The position numbers and the translations under genes were made by a program. The notes under the pieces are model-generated. The model had not been told where the DNA came from and searched no databases. It was given only the letters and a program-made list of their open reading frames with translations. From Codonopsis lanceolata (lineage: Eukaryota > Streptophyta > Magnoliopsida > Asterales > Campanulaceae), in contig CM028377.1 of NCBI GenBank assembly GCA_013146195.2, positions 162,626,545 to 162,690,544 on the forward strand: a stretch of DNA of 64,000 nt, in the 5' to 3' direction. This document shows positions 56,427-64,000 of this stretch, piece by piece (within the stretch, counting starts at the first letter, position 1; the number at the start of each line of letters is the position of its first letter).

Positions 56427-56914
56427 AGTGTGTACCTTGAATATGGTTTATGGAGGGGTATTTATAGGCCCCTAATGTCATCGAATCCATCTAGGATTCA
56501 CTGCCTTAGTTATCTTGTAGGATTATGAGAGAATCCTTAGATTTTAGGCGTGATTGGCGGCTGATCGTGTGAATATAAGAGCATATATGGTAAATGCTCT
56601 GCTCAGATAAGGAAACCTTTGACCTGTATTGGGGAGCAAGTCTATAAGGTTTCCTGTTCGATGCTTGTCCGAGCGAGCAAGGCTCTGCCCGACTATATGA
56701 AGTAGGTCTGGTGAAGACAAGTGTGGATCTCGGGCATTGCCCCTAGTCGAGTAGGCAAGGCCTTGCTCGACCAGGTTTAGACGGGTGTTCTCTGCTCGGT
56801 ACCTCACTAGCTTTGCCCGATAGGTTGGTAGGTCCCACAATAGTTGAGCTTGTGACTAGCACGTGATGATCGCTTGTGCTTTTGCTCGTGATCGGGTTTG
56901 GGTTGGACTCATCA
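56427..56914 (-). mobile_element. Truncated older LTR of the same Tat subfamily
   Basis: Minus-strand start TGATGAGTCCAACCCAAAC at 56914; the sequence then parallels the neighbouring LTR through the TATA box (about 56465) and stops at 56427, so R-U5 is missing. The newer element appears to have inserted into it. Confidence 0.75.
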
Positions 56915-57314
56915 CTCGTAGATCTAGGGTAAGACCTCAAGCTGTTGAATCAAATGGAGTTGAGATGCTTCGGCAACTAAGGTTTTTAGCAACAGGAAGA
57001 TGATACGGGACTCGCCTCGAGAAGATTAATCTACCTGGGGAGTCTGAAGGCAGATCTGTAAAACTCTCACTCGCACACAATTCAATGATCAGACGTTGAA
57101 GTTTTTTTATGCAGGTTCGAATCTTGCTTCTCACGGTGAAAGGGAAAAAAGCCTAGTGTTCACGCATCCCTGAATTGGAATTCAACACAGGAAGACAAGC
57201 TGCCAATTTGGCCTCTCCCGTCATAGTTCACAAATCGGAAAAGAAATGGCCTAAGACAGGAAAAAAAAAATATAAAGTGGTTGTAAATCTCAAAATAAGG
57301 ATCAACCTATAATT
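56915..57314. other. Spacer between LTRs
   Basis: About 400 bases without recognised coding. It contains GACAGGAAAAAAAAAATA and no clear repeats. Confidence 0.4.
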
Positions 57315-58010
57315 TGATGTGGCAAAAATCAGTTTTGGGTCGTCTGTATGGATGTATGGATATTTGGGATTGGTGTATGGATTGACTGCTTCTACGAACC
57401 TGTTAAAAACACGAAAATCACCTTAGTAGAAATGCAAGGTTTGACATTGCGAATTCACTCCGACATGAGAGTAAAAATTATGTGCATAGTCAAAAAGCAA
57501 TTTGACAGATGTTTGAGCTATAGAAAACGTGTATCTTTTTTAAGTTTTATAGAAGGGTATATATAAGTCCAATGTCACATAATCCTTGTAAGATTGGTCT
57601 TTGTAGTAACCTAATAAGTGTGGGAGGAAACTCCTAACTTGTAGGTATGATATGTGGCTCGCTGCGTGATTGTCAGAACGGATAAGGTAAATACTCTACT
57701 CAGATAAGAAAACATTTGATCTGTTTTAAAGAGCACTTCTCTATCAGCCGTGGTCGGATATTTGCCCGGGTGGGCACTGCCCTGCCCGACTAAAGTTAAT
57801 GTGAAACGAGATGACAAGTATAACCCCCGGACATGGCCCCCTGGTCAAACATGCATGATCTATACTCGGTCAGGTTTTTAGACTGGATGGAATGATGATC
57901 TCTATTCAGGTATTTTACTAGCCCGGTCCGTTATACGTGTAGGCTCTAAGTGAATAGACTCGTAACTCACATGTACTTTGATCGTGATCGAATTTAAGCA
58001 GGACACATCA
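57315..58010 (-). mobile_element. Solo LTR, diverged Tat subfamily B, 696 bp
   Basis: On + it begins TGATGTGGCAAAAAT, as does the LTR at 55633, and ends GGACACATCA. Flanks TAATT (57310-57314) and CAATT (58011-58015) match at 4 of 5, an aged target duplication. No internal domain. It lies about 300 bases upstream of the VAPYRIN-like start codon. Confidence 0.8.
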
Positions 58011-58310
58011 CAATTAATCCTCGATAAATACCAAATACGGAGTAACAATAAACGGCGATAATCCCCAAATTGAACATTTACCGGGCAGAGCAAGGAGACG
58101 ATTGTGTAGTCGCCGTCGGCTTGGAACAATTACCACACGGATGTCCACGTCATATCGACGGCGCCCACCCTTTTTGGGTCCCACATTAACACGTGAGTGT
58201 GGGCTCTCCTCTTCACATGCTCTCCATTCCCACAAGAATGTTCAAGAAAATGAACAAAGCAAATTAGAAAGCTGAAATCTCACACTCTCTCTCACACACA
58301 CAAGCGGACG
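58011..58310 (+). promoter_or_regulatory. Proximal promoter and 5' UTR of the VAPYRIN-like gene
   Basis: Three hundred bases between the solo LTR and the ATG. A CT/CA-rich run (CACTCTCTCTCACACACACA) just before the ATG is typical of plant 5' UTRs. A CACGTG-like GACACGTGAGTG (reads AACACGTGAGTG at 58189-58200) is a possible G-box core. No certain TATA box. Confidence 0.4.
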
Positions 58311-59336
58311 ATGGAGAGGCTGGTGGAAATACCGGACCAAGAAGTGTGCATTGACTTCGTACTGGGCAGCAAATGCCGAGCCACCGTCCGTCTCCGTTCA
58401 CTCATCGCCACCGCTCCAGTCGTCTTCAAAGTCCAAACCTCCTCCCCGCAAAAATTCCTGGTGAACCCACCGACTGGACTCATCCCCCCTTTATCCCAAT
58501 CCACCTTCCAACTCATCCTCAAACCTCAACCCCAGCTTCCAGCCACTTTCCCCCGCTCTCCCTCCGACCGCTTCCTCGTCAAAACCCAACTCGCCCCGGA
58601 CCTCACTCATCTTTCCCCCGAGTCGGCTCACCCCGAGTTCATTAACTCCTGGTTCAACTCATTAACCCGCGATGAACCGTTAACACACGACATCAAGCTC
58701 AAGGTCGCCTTTGTGGGTCCTTTTCTCTTACGCCATGCAGTCAAAATGGGCGACTGCGAGGTCGTAAAAAACATAATTAAACGGAAAAAAACGAGTTTAT
58801 CTGAGTTAACGAGTAGGGAAGCCGAGTCACTCCTCCGAGTAGCAACTGAGTTGGATAACTCAAACGATATGGTTGACTTACTAGTTGAGGCCGGGTTAAA
58901 GTTTGACTCACGTACAAAGTCAGATGACGTGAGGGAATCTAGACAAGTAGCTAAAGGATGGACTGAGTTACACGTGGCGGTTACCTTAGATCGGACGGAG
59001 GAGGTTACGAGATTGGTGAAGATGAGTAGACGTGGGTCGTTGGATTGTAGGGATAAGGAAGGGAGGACGGCGTTGCATTTGGCGGCGAGTAAAGGGTACG
59101 AGAGGTATGTTAGAATGCTGGTGGATGCAGGTGCTGATGTGGACGCAAAGCGTAAAGACGGTCGAACGGCTTTGTATAGAGCAGCGGTTAATGATGAGCG
59201 TCAGATGGTGAAGCTGTTGATTGAGTTGGGAGCGGACCCTACTAGGATTGTTCCAGCGGATCGTGGCCGATCAGCTCTTGATGTGGCTCGTGATAAAGGC
59301 CATGTGAGTAACATATTCTTGAAGTTTTGTAATTAG
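58311..59336 (+). CDS. VAPYRIN-like protein (MSP domain plus ankyrin repeats)
   Basis: A single open exon of 341 residues. Residues 1-110 form a major-sperm-protein (VAP-type) domain: VCIDFVLGSKCRATVRLRSL, then APVVFKVQTSSP and NPPTGLIPP. Ankyrin repeats follow from about 130, the clearest being GWTELHVAVTLDRTEEVTRL, GRTALHLAASKGYERYVRML and GRTALYRAAVNDERQMVKLL, with a last partial one (RSALDVARDKGH). This MSP-ankyrin order is that of VAPYRIN and VAPYRIN-like proteins; VAPYRIN (about 530 residues, more repeats) acts in membrane traffic during arbuscular mycorrhiza and rhizobial entry. The shorter length fits a VAPYRIN-like relative. A GTGAGT directly after DKGH (59304) could be a splice donor, so the last eight residues are uncertain. 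Confidence 0.85.
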   Translation: MERLVEIPDQEVCIDFVLGSKCRATVRLRSLIATAPVVFKVQTSSPQKFLVNPPTGLIPPLSQSTFQLILKPQPQLPATFPRSPSDRFLVKTQLAPDLTHLSPESAHPEFINSWFNSLTRDEPLTHDIKLKVAFVGPFLLRHAVKMGDCEVVKNIIKRKKTSLSELTSREAESLLRVATELDNSNDMVDLLVEAGLKFDSRTKSDDVRESRQVAKGWTELHVAVTLDRTEEVTRLVKMSRRGSLDCRDKEGRTALHLAASKGYERYVRMLVDAGADVDAKRKDGRTALYRAAVNDERQMVKLLIELGADPTRIVPADRGRSALDVARDKGHVSNIFLKFCN

Positions 59337-59427
59337 CCTCTAAGTTTAATTTAATGTAGATTGGAGTAAGGGTTATTAATCATGTTTTTTTTTTTTCTTA
59401 GTTTGTGTGTTAGGTCAAACAAGATTT

Positions 59428-60191
59428 TCCCTCCTATCCTAAATTATTGTTTTGATTAGAGATGTTAATAGGGCCGAAAACCGCAGGTCTGAACCTATTA
59501 AATCGGGTTTTTTCAGGATTAGGTTTGTAATTTTAGCAGACCGTTTAAACCGCAACCGATTAGGGACCGAAACTGTTAGGGCCAGACCGAAAACCGTTAG
59601 GGTTGAACCGGAAGCCGACTTGCATACGGTTTAGTATAGTTAGTAATATACGGGATGGGTATAATACCCGAAACCGTTAGGGTTGGATCGGTTAACAGCT
59701 TTAATATAGTTAGTATAATATACGGGACACGTATAATATGCTAAAATAAACGTACAAGCTTCAAAATTGGGAAAAAACGTACAAATTTAATCATTGGCTA
59801 AAAACCACATGTTTGAACCGAAACCGACAGGGTCGGATCGAAACCGTTAGGTTTTTGACCGGACAACAGTGAAAACCGACTAAACCGGACCTATTCTTGA
59901 CCGGAACCGTTAGGGTTGGGCCGAAACCGTTAGGGCTAGACCGATTAACATCTCTAGTTTTGATTGACCCGCCACACAGATTAAGAAAAAACAATTGATT
60001 ATTATTTATATTGGTTTAATGTGTAGTTTTTTTAAAGCTCATGTGTATGTGACACATAATTAAAGTAAGGTGAAAAAGTAAGGCTAAAGTGGTAAAAGTG
60101 ATGTTCTAAAAAGGTAAGTTTCAAAGTGGACAATTATTTTGGGACGGACGAAAAATGAAAGGAGGACGATAATTTAGGGACGGAGAGAGTA
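59428..60191. mobile_element. Stowaway MITE split by a hAT MITE
   Basis: Left part 59428-59456 (CTCCTATCCTAAATTATTGT) and right part 59965-60191, ending TTTAGGGACGGAGAGAGTA. The right part matches the lipase-intron copy at 17222-17479, including ATGTGACACATAATTAAAGT. The interruption is the hAT MITE at 59457-59956. Confidence 0.8.
59457..59956. mobile_element. hAT-type MITE, 500 bp
   Basis: Termini TAGAGATGTTAAT and ATTAACATCTCTA are perfect inverted repeats. Flanked by identical GTTTTGAT at 59449-59456 and 59957-59964. The interior is packed with short repeats of the type ACCGTTAGGGTTG in both halves, a subterminal-repeat pattern. Confidence 0.93.
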
Positions 60192-60227
60192 ATAAATTTG
60201 TGACGGATGGAGTATGTTTTTATATAT

Positions 60228-60406
60228 TTCCTTCATTCTGAGTAGATAGTCTTTATTTAAAAGTCAATTTTTTTAAAAAAAAGACACTTTTAGTAGCTAT
60301 TTGAAAATAAAATTACACTTTTATGTCTTAATTATTTAAAGTGAACCTTTTAATTGAAATATCCCGAAATAAAATAGTAAATTCTTTACCTAGAACGAAG
60401 AGAATA
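60228..60406. mobile_element. Stowaway MITE, diverged
   Basis: Left CCTTCATTCTGAGTAGATAG and right CTTTACCTAGAACGAAGAGA are inverted. Belongs to the 19379-19558 family. Confidence 0.65.
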
Positions 60407-60439
60407 TATAGATAGTTAATTACAATGTCACATGTTTAT

Positions 60440-60680
60440 TACTCCCTATTCTTAAGTAATCGTTTTGTATCGGTAGACACATAGATTAAAAAAAAACTAA
60501 TGACTTTATTATAAATATTGATACAATAAGTAGTTTTTTAAAAGCTTTTGTGCATGTGATCCTAATTAAAAATAAAAATAAAACAATAAAAGTATTTTTG
60601 TTAAAAAAATTTAAAAATATGTTTTTTATTAAACGAATTAAAAAGGAAAGCACGACAACTAATTAGGAAGGAACGGAGTA
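60440..60680. mobile_element. Stowaway MITE, diverged
   Basis: Left ACTCCCTATTCTTAAGTAAT and right ACTAATTAGGAAGGAACGGA with TA at both sides. Belongs to the 17222-17479 family. Confidence 0.65.
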
Positions 60681-61030
60681 TAGATGGTTACAATTTGAGT
60701 GAAATATGTAAGAAGGTAATGATTTCCTCTGATTTATCAGTTCACCAAAAACGGTGATATATATTTGATACAGGAGGGAGTCTGGCTGTCATTGAGGTAA
60801 TAAACTATTTGCCTAATATACACAAGTCTAAGCTATAATTTTGGTAGTGAATAACTGCTATATTTACATATATTCTATTAAAATAGACAGCTTAATATTT
60901 TTTGCAGACTTTGATCATCATATTTCTAATTTTCAATTTTAAACTATGCTAAAGTTGATTTCACCTCATATATATAATGACTTTTTTGTTGGTATTTGAC
61001 CACTGAATATTTTCTTAGTAAGAGAAATAA

Positions 61031-61309
61031 TACTCCTTTCGTTTCTAAATTATTGTTCACTTTAATTTTTTAGTCAAACGAACTGGTTTTAAAATGAAAA
61101 TTTGATATATATATTTTTTTATTTTTCCAAAATCATTATATTTTTTTCCAAAATCATTATACCTGAATTCATAGTACTTAAAAAATCTCACGAATTACAA
61201 GTTTTATAACATTTTTGAAAAAAAAATTTATTCTGTTAAGTTAATTTAAAAAATAGTCTGTTTAACTAAAAAAATCAAATATAACAATAATATAGGAACG
61301 AAGGGATTA
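61031..61309. mobile_element. Stowaway-like MITE
   Basis: Left TACTCCTTTCGTTTCTAAAT and right AATATAGGAACGAAGGGATT are inverted over about 20 bases, and ATTATTGTT/AACAATAAT continues the match. Confidence 0.65.
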
Positions 61310-62071
61310 GGAAAATGAGAGGAATGCAAACTTTTTTGTTCAAATTTGTTATTCAAATCTAAGAATAAGTTAATTTAAGTGCAGCTTCACATGCTAATTC
61401 ATGTGATAGCTAAATTCATGTGATAGCTAACTAATAACATGTTTGCTACATAGATTCTGGACAAAAAGAAATTGTAAACATATAACTACTTTAGATAAGG
61501 TTAAAAATTGGGTAAAACGATCTTAAATATATTTTAATAAAATATTTATCTTTACTCGATTTATTATGTGTTGGTTGATAGAGCTGTGAGAGACTAGTGG
61601 AGTACTTCCATCTTACGTGTAAAGATATGTGAGAAGTCTAACATGAGACTTACCTTAGATAATACTACCAAAATTGATGATGAGATTGACTAATGAAAAT
61701 TAATAGGCAAAAACTTGAGTAAGATGGATCTTACGATATTTTGTGTAAGATGAATCATCTTTATCCGACCCCACCGTATATTGGTGGGATGAGAAGTGAG
61801 AGAGTGAAGCTCTGTTTTATCAATAAAGATCCGTAAGATTGTCTTACAAGAGACTTACCCAAATTAATATTACATATCAATTCAAAAATTCATCATATCT
61901 TTATTATAATTTAGCTAAGTTTTTCTTAAAAAGTTAACTACTGGTCAGGATTCATTTTTACCAAACATTACTACTTACCAGGATTAAATCTTAATTTCAC
62001 AAGCGTGTGTACAACATTTAATTCTAGCAATTGTTAATTATTGATATTTTATCGCCGTAATTAAAGCATGT
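61310..62071. other. AT-rich spacer
   Basis: No gene. A short inverted string (CTTACGTGTAAAGAT; GATCTTACGATATTTTGTGTAAGAT) near 61610-61750 and 61826-61858 suggests a further worn MITE. Confidence 0.4.
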
Positions 62072-62691
62072 TGATGTATCCAAAATAGTCGGATACACTG
62101 GACTTGACAATCTGGATATCTGGCTTTCAACTATATCTGTATCTTTGAAGGCCCAAATCTGTCAAGAAATGAATAAGAACCGTGAACTAGGCAAGGGCTT
62201 ACCCTGCAAATGCGCTCCGGCGTGCAAATCAATAAACATCAATTTAGTAAACAATTTGATAGAAGTTTAGCCTGTGTATATGTGAGCGTACCTCCCTCCT
62301 ACATTTTGAGGGGTTTATATAGCCAACCCGTAGAGCTGGAAATTGCTCATTGAATGCTCGGAGCGTAAAGGGCGGGCACATTAATGGCTACATCTTGAAC
62401 GTGGAGGCGGGTTTCTTGGCAATAACGGTCCACGTCCAAAATGACCGTTATTGCGTTACCGGGCACGACGAGCATGCTCACTTTGACCTCTATACCTACT
62501 CACTGTATTCCTGGCCCCCAGGCCTCATGTGGATGGGTGCTCGCCTACTATGCTAAGGCAGTTAGAGATTGGTCTCTGCTCGTTAATGACTTGAGCTTGG
62601 ATCATGAGGATTGCACGTGTTTTACTTGTGACTGCGAGGAAGGAATGCTGAGCATGTTACGGTGCTTGGGCCTATTGGGCCGGGTAGTTCA
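62072..62691 (-). mobile_element. 3' LTR of a Tat-type gypsy element (subfamily A), 620 bp
   Basis: On the minus strand TGAACTACCCGGCCCAAT...TACATCA. Close relative of the LTR at 35679-36341 (both contain CCGTGAACTAGGCA on +). It is preceded on the minus strand by purine-rich AAGAAGCAGGGGACCAC, a polypurine tract, so it is the 3' LTR of an element that extends to the right beyond the window. A TATA-like GGCTATATAAACC lies near 62317. Confidence 0.8.
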
Positions 62692-62721
62692 GTGGTCCCC
62701 TGCTTCTTGTCTCGCGAACAT

Positions 62722-63339
62722 ACGTGCTCGGAGCGAGAAGCACAACATCTTGATCTCTTCCGAACGCTTAACCGTTGCCAAATTTGTTCATTTTGATCAC
62801 AAGAAAGATTGGTCTAGGCAGGTTGGGCAATAAGAAGTACATGTTGGATCAGGAATGCAGCGATGGGACATTAGTGCAGCCGTCACCTAGGTCTACGACA
62901 CACGCGTGCATCTTTCCCGAGGCAGCATTAAGGGCAGTGCCTCGGTTCCCGCACCATGTGTCCAGGAAATCCGTCTGCAGGCATTCATCTCTTCCCATTT
63001 TTCCATCCATTTGGGCTATCTGGCAAGCATACGTGCTCGGAGCGAGGAACACAACATCTTGATCTCTTCTGAATGCTTAATCGTTGCCAAATTTGTTCAT
63101 TTTGATCACAAGAAAGATTGGTCTAGGTAGGCTGGGCAATAAGAAGTACATGCTAGATCAAGAATGCAGTGATGGGACATTAGTGCAGCCGTCGCCTAGT
63201 CTAGGACGCACGCGTGCATCTTTCCCGAGGTAGCATTAAATGTGGCGCCTCGGTTCCCACACCACGTGTCCAGGAAGTCCCGTTTGCAGGCATTCATCTC
63301 TTCCCATTTTGCCATCCATTTGGGTTATAAAAAGGTCGT
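62722..63339 (+). repeat. Tandem duplication of a 309-bp promoter unit
   Basis: Units start at 62722 and 63031, both with ACGTGCTCGGAGCGAG, and run in parallel with a few percent difference to CCATCCATTTGGG. Only the second unit is followed by the TATA box, so the duplication lies upstream of the antisense promoter. Confidence 0.95.
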
Positions 63340-63879
63340 TCCCCTTCCCTTTATTCCTTTCATAATTTCTTCACTCACGAACCTTCAAACTTTCTACCTC
63401 CTCAATCTTCACTTTGCCAGTTCACTTCGAAGAATCAAGATTGTTTCCAAGATCAGAAATCTGCCCGAACTTAGAAATCTTCGAGATCAACAGGTATTCT
63501 TCTATTTCTAACTGCCTTTTCTTTCATTTCGCATCTAGATTTCATTTCCGCCAAAAGCCCTAGCCATAGAACTTGATGAAGATTACTAGGTGTTCCAGTG
63601 TCTTGTACCCAAAGGTTCAAAAACCTTTGTTCTTGTTGTATGTTAATATATCGTTCTTCACGAATTCATAATCAAAAATTTCTGAAATTTTTTAATCCAT
63701 CTTGGCCATCCTTTCTAGTTTTTGTACCGATCCACACACACCTAGGTAGGAATCGAGGAAAAAGCCCACTGGTGCCCTGTTCACTGGTTTGAAACGTAAA
63801 CTCCAACGAAGGGTTTTACTTGATCGTTCTTGCCTGTCTTCTCGAGCATGAATTAATGTCTTTCCTCGATTCATGTAGG
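63333..63879 (+). promoter_or_regulatory. Promoter and spliced leader of a Tat antisense ORF
   Basis: TATA box GTTATAAAAAGG at about 63325-63336 (the equivalent in the other copy is CTATAAAAGGGG at 28049). A leader intron is suggested by AACAG|GTATTC at 63493/63494 and CATGTAG|G at 63878/63879, directly before the ATG. Confidence 0.6.
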
Positions 63880-63963
63880 ATGTCTTTCCGTGAGAGAGTG
63901 GCTCAAAAATTGAGGGACGCAGCTATGACCATGGAGCTTCGAAGTGAGCAGGAAGATGCTTAA
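63880..63963 (+). pseudogene. Start of a Tat antisense ORF (Transposase_28-type copy)
   Basis: ATG at 63880 in the context TGTAG|GATGTCTT, identical to that at 28439-28450. Reads MSFRERVAQKLRDAA and meets TAA after 27 residues; the window ends 37 bases later. The premature stop suggests decay, but a later exon or frame cannot be checked here. Confidence 0.45.
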
Positions 63964-64000
63964 AATGTCAATGTCGAGAACGAACATGCGTCTATCGAAG

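Noticed and set aside
60774..60796. A 23-base second exon of the VAPYRIN-like gene (ACAG|GAGGG...TTGAG|GTAATA)
   Set aside because: Spliced in phase from the 59304 donor it gives no ankyrin-like sequence, and no third exon to continue it was found.
1..64000. CRISPR arrays, bacterial operons, rRNA genes, organelle DNA insertions
   Set aside because: None seen. The direct repeats present are microsatellites, minisatellites or transposon repeats, and no organelle gene sequence was recognised.

Overview
The window is plant nuclear DNA, most likely from a eudicot. The evidence is split genes with canonical plant introns, Stowaway, hAT, PIF/Harbinger and MULE-type miniature elements, Helitron ends with the CTAG terminus, and Ty1/copia and Ty3/gypsy (Tekay and Tat) retrotransposons. 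The species cannot be named from the sequence. One run of exactly 100 N (30934-31033) shows that this is a scaffold.

Only three host genes look intact. A seven-exon class 3 (alpha/beta hydrolase) lipase lies on + at 14905-21919. An eight-exon gamma-glutamylcyclotransferase-fold gene lies on - at 22471-27049, tail-to-tail with the lipase. A single-exon VAPYRIN-like MSP-plus-ankyrin gene lies on + at 58311-59336. Everything else is repeats or AT-rich spacer.

Layout. 1-3731 is the 3' end of a copia element carrying an inserted 2,048-bp gypsy solo LTR with a perfect target duplication. 3.7-14.6 kb is AT-rich spacer with TA microsatellites, two Helitron blocks and nested miniature elements. 14.6-27.2 kb holds the two gene models, whose introns carry several MITEs. 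27.2-36.3 kb holds two Tat-type gypsy fragments joined at the N gap; one carries an antisense Transposase_28-like ORF, the other carries gag-protease and reverse transcriptase plus a complete copy of tRNA-Glu. 36.3-41 kb has a Helitron 3' end, a roughly 20-bp minisatellite and a hAT-type element that has captured a formin-like coding fragment. 41-47.8 kb is a truncated Tekay chromovirus. 47.8-56.9 kb is a Tat mosaic with an antisense plant-mobile-domain ORF, tandem repeats, broken pol and gag and a 5' LTR. 57.3-58.0 kb is a solo LTR of the same Tat family. After the VAPYRIN-like gene comes a cluster of Stowaway MITEs and a hAT MITE. 62.1-64.0 kb is the 3' LTR and antisense promoter region of another Tat element that runs off the window.

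The host genes do not form a shared pathway. What links the window is the Tat gypsy lineage: at least six LTRs from two subfamilies, all on the minus strand, with host-like ORFs on the opposite strand between pol and the 3' LTR. The most unusual structure is a tRNA-Glu copy with its CCA tail, in the primer-binding position of one Tat element, inside a perfect 25-bp inverted repeat.
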